The notes beneath the pieces were generated by a model. That model saw only the letters and a program-made list of their open reading frames with translations. It had not been told where the DNA came from and made no database searches. A stretch of 42,500 nt of DNA from Symbiodinium natans (taxonomy: Eukaryota; Sar; Dinophyceae; Suessiales; Symbiodiniaceae). The stretch is from the NCBI GenBank assembly GCA_905221605.1, contig CAJNDS010000125.1:395696-438195 (forward strand), given 5' to 3'. How positions within the stretch are numbered: the first letter of the stretch is position 1; every line of letters begins with the position of its first letter. Of the stretch, positions 1 through 9,543 are shown in pieces. The translations under genes and the position numbers were made by a program.

Positions 1-149
1 AAGCATTCGCAGCACCCCCAAAGTGTCCTAAGTAACTACCTGCATAGTAGCAAGTAGGGTTTCTATAACAGGAATTACGATCATGGTTTAGGTAAGTGTC
101 CCCGATATAGCTACTTAGGACCCTTTGGGACCATAGCACGAAGGTTCAG

Positions 150-283
150 CTAACCCTAAACCCTAAACCCTAAACCCGAAACCCGAAACCCTAAACCCCA
201 AACCCTATACCCTAAACCCTAAACCCCAAACCCTAAACCCTAAACCCCAAACCCCCAAACCCCAAACCCCCAAACCCTATCCG
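150..283 (-). repeat. C-strand telomere-like block
   Basis: Degenerate CCCTAAA with CCCCAAA and CCCGAAA variants, directly before the first exon-like island. Confidence 0.85.
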
Positions 284-293
284 GTGTGAGCAG

Positions 294-367
294 GCATCCG
301 TGCAAAGTCTGGAGGAGCCCCTGAGCTGGGACAGCGCCCGCCTGCCAGCCAGCTTCCTCTATTGCAG
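294..367 (+). CDS. Exon-like island, unknown gene
   Basis: GAGCAG|GCA opens a frame reading ASVQSLEEPLSWDSARLPAS then FLYC, with two bases left before donor GTGCGA. C-strand repeats precede it and a long degenerate G-strand block follows. Product not recognised. Confidence 0.5.
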
Positions 368-371
368 GTGC

Positions 372-990
372 GAGTTTAGGGTTTTAAGGGTTTAAGGGTT
401 TAAGGGGTTTATAAGGGTTTAAGGGGTTTAAGGGTGTAAGGGTTTATAGGGGTTATAGGGGTTTAGGGGTTTATAGGGTTTATAGGAGTTTAGGGGTTTA
501 AGGTTTATAAGGGTTTAAGGGTTTTAAGGGTTTAAGGGTTTATAGGGGTTTCGGGGTTTAAGGGTTCAAGGGTTTATAGGGTTTATAAGGATTTAAGGGT
601 CTAAGGGTTTATAGGGGTTTAAGGGTTTATAGGGGTTTAAGGGTTTATAGGGGTTTAGGGGTTTAAGGTTTAAGGGTGTAAGGGTTTATAGGGTTTAAGG
701 GTTCAAGGGTTTCTAAGCTAGGGGTTTGGGGGTTTAAGGGTTTAGGGTTTTAAGGGCTTAAGGGTTTCTAGGGGTTTAGGGGTTTAAGGGTTTAAGGGTT
801 TAAGGGTTTAAGGGTCTAAGGGTCTAAGGGTCTAAGGGTTTAAGGCTTTCAGGGTCTCAGGGTCTCAGGGTGTAAGGGTCTAAGGGGTAAAGGGTTGAAG
901 GGTCTAAGGGTCTAAGGGTTTAAGGGTTTAAGGGGTTAAGGTTTAGGGGTTTAAGGGTTTAAGGGTTTAAGGGTTTAAGGGTTGAGGGTT
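372..990 (+). repeat. Long degenerate G-strand block
   Basis: About 620 bp dominated by TTTAAGGG, TTTATAGGG and TCTAAGGG variants rather than exact TTTAGGG. No gene seen here. Confidence 0.85.
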
Positions 991-1169
991 CAGCCCTGAA
1001 CCCAAAGACCTGAACCCTATGCCCTCAAATCAGGGTCCTCTGACAAGTGTTTGTTCATTGTGTGTTTTTCATTTTGAATGTTTTTGGGGGGTGGGGGGGA
1101 GGAGGCCGTCACAGGATTCGGGAGCCATTGCCTTGTCTGAGGTCAGGGTTTGGTTTGCGGGTTTAGGGT
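991..1169. other. Unique spacer
   Basis: Contains a G-rich run near 1086-1103 and no convincing exon. Confidence 0.4.
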
Positions 1170-1283
1170 CCCTAAACCCTAAACCCTAAACCCTAAACCC
1201 TAAACCCTAAACCCTAAGCCCTAAACAATGTTGTGGAAACACCCGGGCCCGCTCCTTCGAACTTTGGGTTCTCTTCCTTGCAG

Positions 1284-1378
1284 GCGACTCGCAATGACTC
1301 GTTGTTTGGGCCCCTTCGCCCTTCTCTGACTTTCATCGGGAATTCGAGAGATATGCTGACACAGGGGTGGTGTGATCG
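1284..1378 (+). CDS. Exon-like island, unknown gene
   Basis: A good acceptor tract (CTTCCTTGCAG) precedes a frame starting ATRNDSLFGPLRPSLTFIGN. The end is uncertain (GTGTGA at 1370 or GTAGGG at 1379). A second small exon candidate follows at 1446. Confidence 0.42.
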
Positions 1379-1445
1379 GTAGGGGTTCTGTGTTCACCTG
1401 TCTCGTTGCCGTGTTTACCCTGAAAGGTACTCACAGTGATAGCAG

Positions 1446-1492
1446 CTCGCTGAAGGAATGACAAACCGCAAGCCCTCAGACATTTTCACGAG
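1446..1492 (+). CDS. Small exon candidate
   Basis: AGCAG|CTC, LAEGMTNRKPSDIFT plus two bases, donor GTAGGG. Unique sequence between two repeat blocks; product unknown. Confidence 0.38.
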
Positions 1493-1542
1493 GTAGGGTC
1501 CATGCTGCTATTGGTGAGTATGCATATACATAAATATACATA

Positions 1543-1565
1543 TAGACATATATATATATATATAT
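1543..1565. repeat. TA microsatellite
   Basis: (TA)n with neighbouring CATATA units, just after the 1446 exon candidate. Confidence 0.7.
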
Positions 1566-1644
1566 GTGTACATACTGGGTGTCTGCTTGGGCATACCAAC
1601 AACAACATCAACCCCCAGTCCAGGCGTGGGCAGTAGTAAAGCCT

Positions 1645-1737
1645 CTAAACCCTAAACCCTAAACCCTACACCCTAAACCCTAAACCCTAAACCCTAAACC
1701 CTAAACCCTAAACCCTAAACCCTAAACCCCCAACCCC
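1645..1737 (-). repeat. C-strand telomere-like block
   Basis: Mostly perfect CCCTAAA. The words CCAGGCGTGGGCAGT before it and CCAGGTGTGGGCAGT after it are near-copies. Confidence 0.85.
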
Positions 1738-1896
1738 CCAAACAATCCCTCCAGGTGTGGGCAGTTCTGTGCCTACAAGGTGCGAAATGTTCCGAGCCTG
1801 GGCGGTGCGTGGAACTGGCGCTGTGAGCGGTATGCATGCCAGCGCTGTTAACATAGGACCCGGAGTAGGCCGGCCCTTCTTTCCCCCTTTTTGCAA

Positions 1897-2053
1897 GGGT
1901 TTAGGGTTTAGGGTTTAGGGTTTAGGGTTTAGGGTTTAGGGTTTAGGGTTTAGGGTTTAGGGTTTAGGGTTTAGGGTTTAGGGTTTAGGGTTTAGGGTTT
2001 AGGGTTTGAGGGTCTAACGGTTTAGGGTTTTCGGGTTTAGGGGTTAGGGTTTT
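1897..2053 (+). repeat. G-strand telomere-like block
   Basis: About 15 perfect TTTAGGG units followed by decayed ones. Confidence 0.9.
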
Positions 2054-2132
2054 ATCTCCACATCGACCTTACATCTGTTCGTAGAGGTAAAGGTCTTTTT
2101 GTCTGACCCCACGGTCTTTTGGGTACCTGCAG

Positions 2133-2280
2133 CAAGATCCCCTCCTCTGCTCTTGCTAAAGAGGAGCAAGTGTACAGAGTTGTCAGCCAAAGGGCGGAGT
2201 TCGACCTCAGTGACAGCATGGCCCGGCGTGTTGTAAAGCAGCTGTTTGTCACACCGTGGCACAGCCCGGCCCCACTTCTG
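2133..2280 (+). CDS. Exon-like island, unknown gene
   Basis: CCTGCAG|C and donor GTCTCA bound 148 bp that stay open on the + strand, including LAKEEQVYRVVSQRAEFDL and MARRVVKQLFVT. Read through, the frame ends at a TAG inside the next TTTAGGG block. The amphipathic, charged composition looks coding. The minus strand is also open, so the strand rests on the splice-like borders and neighbouring exons. Confidence 0.5.
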
Positions 2281-2339
2281 GTCTCACGCCTCGCTCGCGG
2301 CCCCCGCAAGCTCTCAGAAGAAGGATGCAAAACGCATGT

Positions 2340-2644
2340 TTAGGGTTTAGGGTTTGGGGTTTAGGGTTTGGGGTTTAGGGTTTAGGGTTTAGGGTTTCAT
2401 GTTGCAGTGTCTTTAGTATGGGGGAACCCCCCCCAAAAAAAAAATTTGGACCCTCTATAAACGCGTGGCCCGGCGACCCCCCCAAGCAAATTTGGGGGGG
2501 AAACCGCCCTCAGGGCCTCAAGCCTTTAGGACCTCAAGGCCTGCAGCATTCGGGTTTAGGGTTTAGGGTTTAGGGTTTAGGGTTTAGGGTTTAGGGTTTA
2601 GGGTTTAGGGTTTAGGGTTTAGGGTTTAGGGTTTAGGGTTTAGG
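2340..2644 (+). repeat. Two G-strand blocks with a GC-rich spacer
   Basis: TTTAGGG at 2340-2397 and 2553-2644; the spacer carries A- and C-runs and a partial CTCAGGGCCTCAAGCC word seen again in the repeats downstream. Confidence 0.8.
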
Positions 2645-2993
2645 ATTCCTGGAGCCCAAGGCCTCAGGGCCTCAAGCCTTACTGCATAAGCCCTTAACCC
2701 TAAACACAAACCCTTAAACCAAAACTCGTCCGAAAAGAACTTGGTATTATAAAGGGTAGCCAGACAAACATACTAAATGCAGTATGACCGGCCCGTGGGC
2801 TACCTATCACAAAGTGTGTTTGGGGCCTCGTTTCGTAATGAAATTCCATAAGGCTTTACATGGAACTGGCCGGGCTTAGATGTCTGGATTCTCCGCGCTC
2901 TGGCTCTTTAAGATTCCTGGAGCCCAAGACCCTCAGGGCCTCAAGCCTTACTGCGTAAGCCCTTAACCCGAAAACAAACCCTTAAAAACACCA
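2643..2993 (+). repeat. Pair of direct repeats, about 83 bp
   Basis: 2643-2725 and 2911-2993 share GATTCCTGGAGCCCAAG, CTCAGGGCCTCAAGCC and CTTACTGC.TAAGCCC. Unique DNA lies between them. Confidence 0.75.
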
Positions 2994-3112
2994 ATCTTCC
3001 GGAAAAACTTGTGATAATCGACGGTACCCTGCACAAACTCGGTTCGCAGAAGAAAATTTTCGAAACTTGTGATTATAGACCCTCCTTATACTAAAGTCGG
3101 TCCAACATTATG

Positions 3113-3178
3113 GTTTAGGGTTTAGGGCTTAGGGCTTAGGGCTTAGGGTTTAGGGTTTAGGGTTTAGGGTTTAGGGTT
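3113..3178 (+). repeat. G-strand block
   Basis: TTTAGGG with three CTTAGGG units in a row. Confidence 0.8.
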
Positions 3179-3239
3179 CTGAAGTATGGACCCTCAGGTT
3201 CTATAGGGTGTACACGGGGTACATAAGCGGTCCCCTTGT

Positions 3240-3488
3240 CAGGGCTAAACCCTCCTATACTATACCCTAAACCCCAAGCCCTGCAGCCCAAACTCTAAAC
3301 CCTAAACCCTACACCCTAAAACCCCAAGCCCTAAGCCCTAAGCCCTAAGCCCTAAGCCCTAAGCCCTAAACCCTAAACCCTAAACCCTAAACCCTAAACC
3401 CTAAACCCTAAACCCTAAACCCTAAACCCTAAACCCTAAACCCTAAACCCTAAACCCTAAACCCTAAACCCTAAAGCCTAAACCCTAA
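3240..3488 (-). repeat. C-strand block before the 3496 exon
   Basis: Runs of CCCTAAG then perfect CCCTAAA up to a few bases before the acceptor. Confidence 0.88.
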
Positions 3489-3495
3489 CCCTTAG

Positions 3496-3572
3496 GTTAC
3501 TGGCTTAAGATGAGGACTGAGCTGCCCCATCGCCCTCGCGATGCGGCGATGCTCACGGAGCACTACGTCGAG
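3496..3572 (+). CDS. Exon-like island, unknown gene
   Basis: CCCTTAG|GT then YWLKMRTELPHRPRDAAML and TEHYVE, ending at donor GTGCAC. CCCTAAA runs to within a few bases of the acceptor and TTTAGGG starts within 25 bp of the donor. A shorter start at AAG|ATG (3510) is possible. Confidence 0.5.
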
Positions 3573-3589
3573 GTGCACCTTTGGGGGTT

Positions 3590-4866
3590 AAGGGTGGGGT
3601 TTAGGGTTTAGGGTTTAGGGTTTAGGGTTTGGGGTTTGGGGTTTGGGGTTTAGGGTTTAGGGTTTGGGGTTTAGGGTTTAGGGTTTAGGGTTTGGGGTTT
3701 AGGGGTTTAGGGGTTTAGGGGTTTAGGGGTTTAGGACCCTCAACCCGGAGCTCCTAAACCCCTAAGCCCTTAGACGCCTAAACCCTACACCCTGGGTTTG
3801 GGGCCTCACGTCAACAAGTAACCCTACAAGGCCGCCTAAACCCCAAAACCCTAAACCCTAAACCCTAAGCCCTAAACCCTAAACCCTAAACCCCCCTCAA
3901 GCCCCTCTTAGACCCACATAGACTCATACTGTGAACCCATAGAAGGCATGCAAAGCAGTTGGACCAAAGACCCTAAACCCTCCTAAGCCCTAAACTCTGA
4001 ACCCTAAACCCTAAACCCTAGGCCCTAAGCCCTAAGCCCTAGGCCCTAGACCCTGAACCCTAAACTAACCCTCAACTCTACACCCTAACAGCCCTAAACC
4101 CTACAACAACCAGAACCGTGACTCGCTAAACCGTATGAACCTTAGGTTTAGGGTTTCGGGGTTAGGGTTTAGGGCCCTAGACCCCTAAACCCTAAAGCCT
4201 AGATCCCTGAACCCTATTTCCCTACATCCATAAATCATCAGCTCCCCGGGACCTCAATAATCCCTAGGCCGCACAAAAAAAAAACCTGAACCCTAAACAC
4301 TGAACCCTGAACCCTGAACCCACCCCTGACAGTCTTCGTTGAACCCTCAAAAGGCTATGGAGCGTAGAGCTACGGGGTTGAGGGTTTGGGATTTCGGCTT
4401 TTAGGATTTAGGTAGGGTTTAGGGCAAGGCTTTTTCTGGTTCGGGCCGAGGATCTAGAGTTTAGGGTTTAGGGTTTAGGGTTTAGGGTTAGGCCCCAAGC
4501 AGAGATTTCCAGGGCTTGGGGCGTCGTTTGGGGCCAAGGGTCGTTGAGGGTTTAGGGTTGAGGGCTGCAAAGCTTCCGCTAGTTTCCTGGGCCTTAATGT
4601 GGTCCCTTACCCTTCTTTAAAGGGTTCTCAAGAATGGACCCTTGGGTTGAAGAGAGTTTGAGGTCAAACCCTAAACCCTAAACCCTAAACCCTAAACCCT
4701 AAACCCTAAACCCTAAACCCTAAACCCTAAACCCTAAACCCTAAACCCTAAACCCTAAACCCTAAACCCTAAACCCTAAGCCCTAAGCCCTAAGCCCTAA
4801 GCCCTAAGCCCTAAGCCCTAAGCCCTAAGCCCTAAGCCCCAAACCCCAAACCCCAAGCCCCAAACC
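3590..4866. repeat. Mixed G- and C-strand blocks, one long intron-like interval
   Basis: G-strand 3596-3735, C-strand 3766-4330 (degenerate), G-strand 4380-4480, C-strand 4668-4865 ending in CCCTAAG/CCCCAAA homogenised runs. No exon is convincing between 3573 and 4884. Confidence 0.8.
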
Positions 4867-4884
4867 AATAATTTTGCAACATAG

Positions 4885-4990
4885 CCAACGCGTCCCTGTC
4901 GCGGCTCAAGGTTCTTTCTTTGAAGACGCCACATGTGGACCCCCCGAGGACCAAAAACGTGCAGCCGCGAAGCTGAAAAGCGTGGTGGAG
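4885..4990 (+). CDS. Exon-like island, unknown gene
   Basis: ACATAG|C opens a frame of 35 codons: QRVPVAAQGSFFEDATCG, then PPEDQKRAAAKLKSVVE, ending at donor GTTCTC. Bracketed by CCCTAAA and TTTAGGG. Product not recognised. Confidence 0.5.
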
Positions 4991-5082
4991 GTTCTCTATA
5001 GGGGTGTAGGGTTTAGGGTTTAAGGTTTAGGGTCTTAGGGGTTTAACTATGATCCCACTCAGAAGTCCCGCTACAACCTGTT

Positions 5083-5102
5083 AGCCTGCTTTTAAGCAGG
5101 CT
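5083..5102. other. Near-perfect palindrome
   Basis: AGCCTGCTT-TT-AAGCAGGCT, a 9-bp stem with a 2-nt centre, between a decayed G-strand block and a C-strand block. Confidence 0.6.
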
Positions 5103-5136
5103 GTTTGTTAAGTTAAGTAGGTTCTAGGTACCCCGG

Positions 5137-5274
5137 ACCCTAAACCCTAAACCCTAAACCCTAAACCCTAAACCCTAAACCCTAAACCCTAAACCCTAAA
5201 CCCTAAACCCTAAACCCTAAACCCTAAACCCAAAACCCAAAACCCAAAACCCAAAACCCAAAAAACCCAAACCC
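5137..5274 (-). repeat. C-strand block
   Basis: Perfect CCCTAAA passing into a homogenised AAACCCA stretch. Confidence 0.88.
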
Positions 5275-5292
5275 CTTCTTGTGCCGTCGCAG

Positions 5293-5356
5293 CCATGGGG
5301 GCCGCCGTGGGGGGAGCCATGCAGGAAGCCCTCGGGTTGCCATGTTGCTTGGCATG
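5293..5356 (+). CDS. Exon-like island, unknown gene
   Basis: GTCGCAG|CC then MGAAVGGAMQEALG and a Cys/Leu-rich continuation. All three + frames are open, so the frame and 3' border are uncertain. Bracketed by C- and G-strand repeats. Confidence 0.35.
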
Positions 5357-5884
5357 CTTAGGGTTTAGGGTTTAGGGTTTAGGGTTTAGGGTTTAGGGTT
5401 TAGGGTTTAGGGTTTAGGGTTTAGGGTTTAGGGTTTAGGGTTCAGGGTTTAGGGTTTAGGGTTTAGGATGCAGGGTTAAGGGTTCAGGCTTTCGGGTTTA
5501 GGATAGAGCATGGATGTTAGACCCTCTAAGCCGTAAGCCCTAAACCTGAAACCCACAGCCCTAGGCCCAAAAGACCCTCAACCCTATACCCCTGACCCGA
5601 AATGCGAAGCCTCCAGGAACCTAAGTTCAACCCCGCTCTATACACCCCCCCCCCCCTGGCAAAAAAACTAAGGCTATGTAGGGATAATTAAGCCGTAGTT
5701 TAGGTCATTTACGGGGGGATCCTAGAGGGGTGGTAGCCCTAAACCAAAACACTGAGCCGTAAACCCTAAACCCTAAACCCTAAACCCTACACCCTACACC
5801 CTACACCCTACACCCTAAACCCTAAACCCTAAACCCTAAACCCTAAACCCTAAACCCTAAACCCTAAACCCTAAACCCTAAACC
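5357..5884. repeat. G-strand then C-strand blocks around a unique spacer
   Basis: TTTAGGG 5357-5500; unique spacer with a poly-C run near 5645; CCCTAAA 5758-5884 with CCCTACA units. Confidence 0.85.
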
Positions 5885-5888
5885 AAAG

Positions 5889-5965
5889 GCTGCTCCGGGA
5901 AGGAGGCTCCCAACCTCCGAGAGCTTGGCGGGGTCTGCTGCACCGTGAAGGAGCCCGAGTCGAAG
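5889..5965 (+). CDS. Exon-like island, unknown gene
   Basis: CCAAAG|GC then CSGKEAPNLRELGGVCC and TVKEPESK, donor GTTTGG at the edge of the repeat block. Product not recognised. Confidence 0.5.
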
Positions 5966-6115
5966 GTTTGGGGTTTAGGGTTTAGGGTTTCGGGTTTGCG
6001 GTTTAGGGTTTAGGGTTTGGGGTTTAGGGTTTAGGGTTTAGGGCTTAGGGTTTGGGGTTCGGGGTTTAGGGTTTGGGGTTTGGAGTTTGGGGTTTAGGGT
6101 TGAGGGTTTAGGTAG
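5966..6115 (+). repeat. G-strand block
   Basis: TTTAGGG mixed with TTTGGGG, starting at the donor of the preceding exon. Confidence 0.85.
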
Positions 6116-6225
6116 CAGGAGGTAGGTAGGAAGAAGCAAGGTGTATGGGCCTGTAGTGTAGACAAAGGTACGTGTACGGACCCAACATACCCCACACGAG
6201 CGGCCCACACAACCCTCCCTCGATT

Positions 6226-6366
6226 ATGTAAGGGACCTTAGGAGCTCTTTGGGCTTATTTGGGTGGCTACTTATGTATATAGGGACTATATAAGGTATAT
6301 ATGGGGTTATATAAGGGAATAAGATTCAGGGTCCTTTCTAGGGGTCCCTCCTTATACCCCTTAACC
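6226..6366 (+). mobile_element. Dispersed repeat, copy 1
   Basis: Includes GGTGGCTACTTATGTATATA, GGGAATAAGATTCAGGGTCC and AGGGGTCCCTCCTTA. The reverse complement of a related copy lies at 19660-19800. Confidence 0.6.
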
Positions 6367-6494
6367 GGGGGTTTGGGGTTAACCTCGCATCCTCCGGGTC
6401 CGACCTGCCCGCGTCCCTCACATTGCTCGCCCGCGCGAAAACAGCGTCCATGTTGTCCATGGCCAGTGGGCCCATCCAGCATCCAGTGGCCCGC

Positions 6495-6740
6495 ACAAAG
6501 AGTCCCTCGCATCCCTCGTGTCCCTCACGTCCCTCGCGTCCCGGTGTCCCTCGCATGGGTCGCCCCATCTCGGGACACGGGGTGGTGAGAGTGGGGACAT
6601 GGGTGGAGGCGCAACTTCGGGTTGGGACGCGCCCCCAGAAGCCCTCGCATCCCGCCCTGCTTCCCGCATTCCTCGCGTCCCTCGCTTCCCTCGCGCCCCT
6701 CACGTCCCGCCCCTGCGTCCCCGGCGTCCCTCGCGACTTC
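6495..6740. repeat. 9-bp minisatellite
   Basis: Imperfect copies of TCCCTCGCG/TCCCTCACG at 6495-6555 and 6640-6735 flank a unique centre. Long open frames on both strands here (up to 146 codons) are Arg/Pro-rich products of the repeat, so no gene is called. Confidence 0.7.
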
Positions 6741-7052
6741 TGCGCCCCCGCCTCGTCCCTTGCAGGGACTATGCCCATAACATTCTGCTGTATTTAGAGC
6801 TCGGATGAAGAGGTAAATAGGGTTCCAACCCCAAGCCCTAAACCCTGACCCTAAACCCTATAAACCCTATGAACCCTATAAACCCTATAGAGCCTAAACC
6901 CTAAGCCCTAAACCCTTCCGGGGTTGTACAGAGTCAGGGCAGGCGGTGAGTGCATGCTGCATGCCCATTCGGCTCAGGGCAGTTTAGATGGCATTCTAGC
7001 CCCCCACGCCCTCAAGAAGACGACACTTGCCACAAACACCCTCAAACATACT

Positions 7053-7068
7053 CTCTCCTCTCTCTGTC

Positions 7069-7099
<31 letters not shown>
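7053..7099. repeat. CT microsatellite
   Basis: (CT)n with interruptions, about 300 bp upstream of the F-box/SUMO-like gene. Confidence 0.85.
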
Positions 7100-7102
7100 T
7101 TC

Positions 7103-7290
7103 TATGATATAGCATTGTAGAGTAGAATATGTTACTTAATTATATTCAAGTCAAATATAGTATGATATAATCTGATATAAATATCAGTCGGTATAAATAC
7201 AAATATACAAAGAATATAAAAAATGATACGTAATTAACAAATAACCTGAATAATACATATGTATATATATATATATATATACATATTTCA
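7103..7290. promoter_or_regulatory. AT-rich tract upstream of the F-box/SUMO-like gene
   Basis: The only long AT-rich stretch in this part of the window, ending in (TA)n at 7259-7282. It may mark the 5' flank of the gene at 7403. No motif is decisive. Confidence 0.35.
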
Positions 7291-7402
7291 TTTTATGCGT
7301 GCGCTGATGCACTCAGCCAGCTTTTGCAAGTATCTGATCAGGTGACCGAGTGCGCGGCAGTTCGGAACCCAAGAAAAAGCCCGACACGCAGCCCCTCACG
7401 CA

Positions 7403-8227
7403 ATGGCGTCGCCGGTAGCAGACATTTTCGCACTGAACTGGCTAGATGTCTCCATGGTCGGTAAGCTGATGCAGCTCGACAAGACTTGGCAAGGCAGCAT
7501 GCAGAGATGGCTGACGGCACAGACATCCGTGGTTCTCAGAGACGCGAGGGACGTCGTGCTCACTTGGGTGAGTTGGAGGTGCCCACATCTTCAGACACTG
7601 GATATCAGCGGCTGTAGAAAGTTGACCACGACTGCTGTGGTAGATGCCGTCCGACGGTGCCCCTTGCTGAAGACCTTAATTGCCCTTGGATGCACAAGCC
7701 TCGCGTATCCTGCCCAGGGCGACTCCCTACGCGGGTGGGAAGCCATCCGAAAGGCCAGAGGAGGTTTGGAAGTGGTGGGCCGTGGCTCCCGCTTGACTAT
7801 TCGCGCCGAGTGCGAGGGTTCCGAGCTCTGGTTCAACATCGGAGGACACACGCGACTGTCCAAACTGACCAACATCTGGTTTGAGCGCCAAGGGCTCCCG
7901 ACACAACTGGCGCGCTTCTTCTTTGGCAGCCACCTCATCCAGCCCAACGACACTTGTGCTTCGCTGGGTCTAGAGGACTGGGTCTTGGAGTACTATACTT
8001 TAATCCTTTTTTTGGTTCTGGGTTTTTTCTTATTGCTACTTCTACCTAAAAAGTATATACTTTTTTTCCAGGGTCTACTCCAAAGCTAAGAGGAGGGAGA
8101 CATGCTGGAAGTCCTTCCGGTGCGGCTGGTGCAGGGTTCGCCGCTGATGGAGAGGGTGCGTGAAATGCAGCAGAGACTGCAGCGTCTTAACGCAGCTCTT
8201 GTTGCAAGTGAGGATGCGGACGCCTGA
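7403..8227 (+). CDS. F-box/LRR-like protein with a SUMO-like domain (two exons)
   Basis: Exon 1 starts at the ATG at 7403, the first after an in-frame TGA at 7343. Residues 8-45 (LNWLDVSMVGKLMQLDKTW) resemble a divergent F-box. Residues 60-101 form cysteine-type leucine-rich repeats (CPHLQTLDISGC, then CPLLKTLIALGC), as in FBXL proteins. Residues 131-192 match the SUMO/Rad60-SLD beta-grasp pattern (LTIRAECEGSELWFNI, RLSKLTNIWFERQG, RFFFGSHLI). The fold breaks off near 7975 and resumes with GDMLEVLP at 8096, so an intron of about 117 bp (7976-8092 or 7979-8095) is removed; the stop is TGA 8225-8227. The tail continues past the domain with VQGSP and has no Gly-Gly processing site, so it is probably not a conjugated modifier. 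F-box proteins recruit substrates to SCF ubiquitin ligases; a built-in SUMO-like domain could bind SUMO-pathway partners (inference). The intron has no telomere repeats. The F-box call is weaker than the SUMO-like call. Confidence 0.75.
7976..8092 (+). other. Intron of the F-box/SUMO-like gene, with an 18-bp palindrome
   Basis: The intron is T-rich and flanked by the direct repeat AGAGGA (7972-7977 and 8089-8094). Borders are ambiguous by 3 nt: the donor is GA at 7976 or TG at 7979. The length is a multiple of three. A perfect palindrome AAAAAGTATATACTTTTT lies at 8048-8065. If retained, the intron reads on in frame to TAA 8087-8089 and encodes a strongly hydrophobic tail. Confidence 0.6.
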
Positions 8228-8257
8228 ACTGTGATGTAGTGGAGGAAGTAGTCCAAA

Positions 8258-8430
8258 AGAGCCCAATACCCCTTAAGTAGGTACTTTAGCTTAAATACGC
8301 TTAAATCATATTAAGGACCCCTTTATGATTTAAGGTATAACCCTTTATTAAGTAGGTAATATAGCGTAAATCATATGAAGGATCCCTATAGTTTAAGGTA
8401 CGTTCCTTAGTTTTTGGGGTATTGGGCTCT
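8258..8430. mobile_element. MITE-like element after the F-box/SUMO-like gene
   Basis: Perfect 15-bp terminal inverted repeats AGAGCCCAATACCCC (8258-8272) and GGGGTATTGGGCTCT (8416-8430). Two imperfect internal copies of AAGTAGGTA...TAAATCATAT.AAGGA. It starts 31 bp after the stop codon, so it probably lies in the 3' UTR. No target duplication is clear. Confidence 0.75.
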
Positions 8431-8559
8431 CTGGGTTTGCAGCCGAGACACCGCAGAAGGGCGACATGCGGTGTAGGCTTCAGAGGCCGCGGCTTGCGTG
8501 GGATGGAGCTTCTTGCAGGGTGCGCTTGCAAGTTGCAGCAGGCTTTTAAACTCCTAAAC

Positions 8560-8690
8560 CCTAAGCCCCTAAGCCCCTATACCCTTAAACCCTAAAACCC
8601 TAAACCCTAAACCCCAAACCCTAAACCCTAAACCCTGAACCCTGAACCCTGAACCCCTGAACCCTGAACCCTAAACCCTAAACCCCAAAG
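8560..8690 (-). repeat. C-strand block
   Basis: CCCTAAA with a run of CCCTGAA units. The island after it (8691-8793) has an open frame on both strands but no decisive splice sites. Confidence 0.8.
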
Positions 8691-9059
8691 CTCGCACTTG
8701 CGGCGGGAAGACCGGGGCCTCCCAACTCCCTTGGCTTCGGCGCCTGGACAGATTGAGGCCAAAATGCTCCGATTGGGGTTGGGGCTGCAAGAAACCCTAA
8801 ACCTTGAACCCTAAACACTAAAACCTGGATTTAGGGCTTAAGGTTTCAGACCTGATCTCAGTTATTCCTGGAGTCAAGGTAATCAAAAAACACTGTAACA
8901 GCCAGCAGCACAGAATATGGGTGGGTCTACAGTTTTATTTGTTGAGGTGACTGAAACCCAACCCCCCCCCACTCCCCCGAACAAAGACAGACCCTAACTT
9001 TCACCCCTGAAACCCTAACGCCACTCCCTGAGCCCTGAACCCTAAACCCTAAACCCCAG

Positions 9060-9122
9060 CTCCCCGATACCCGCACTCTCGAGACAGCAGGAGCATCTGG
9101 AGGTGCTTGGCGCTTTGGCAAA
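9060..9122 (+). CDS. Exon-like island, unknown gene
   Basis: CCCCAG|CTC, LPDTRTLETAGASGGAWRFG then K, with a near-canonical donor GTGAGC. Phase 0 at both ends. Confidence 0.5.
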
Positions 9123-9176
9123 GTGAGCTTCACCATGGAATCCCAACAAAATACCCTGTCCCTGTGTAGGGGGCGG

Positions 9177-9535
9177 GGTTTAGGGTCTAGGGTCTAGGGT
9201 TTAGGGTTTACGAGGCGGGGGTGAGGCGTGAGGATGCTTATGCACCCTAAGCCTAAACCTTAAACCCTAAAGCCTGAACCCAAAACCCAAAACCCAAAAC
9301 CCACGTTGCCAGGTTTTTGGGGTTATATGAGCTTCAAAGAGATCCCTTTGTGTGGGGTGGGTGGGCGGGGGGCGGGGGGGGGGGCATATAGACGGACTAT
9401 ACTATTGGAGCATCCAGGAGGTACCACTGCTTTTAAAAGTGCTTTAGGGTTTAGGGTTTAGGGTTTAGGGTTTAGGGTTTAGGGTTTAGGGTTTAGGGTT
9501 TAGGGTTTATTAGGGTTTAGGGTTTAGGGTTTGTT
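9177..9535. repeat. G- and C-strand blocks with a poly-G stretch
   Basis: Short G-strand 9177-9210, C-strand 9245-9302, poly-G at 9367-9384, G-strand 9443-9535. Confidence 0.75.
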
Positions 9536-9543
9536 TTTTTCAG

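Noticed and set aside
6338-6808. Overlapping ORFs of 83-146 codons on both strands
   Set aside because: All are Arg/Pro/Asp-Ala-Arg repeats generated by the 9-bp minisatellite; no splice or family support.
8753-8773. Relic of the dinoflagellate spliced leader on the minus strand
   Set aside because: The complement reads GGAGCATTTTGGCCTCAA, similar to the end of the known leader, but with indels and mismatches; chance is likely.
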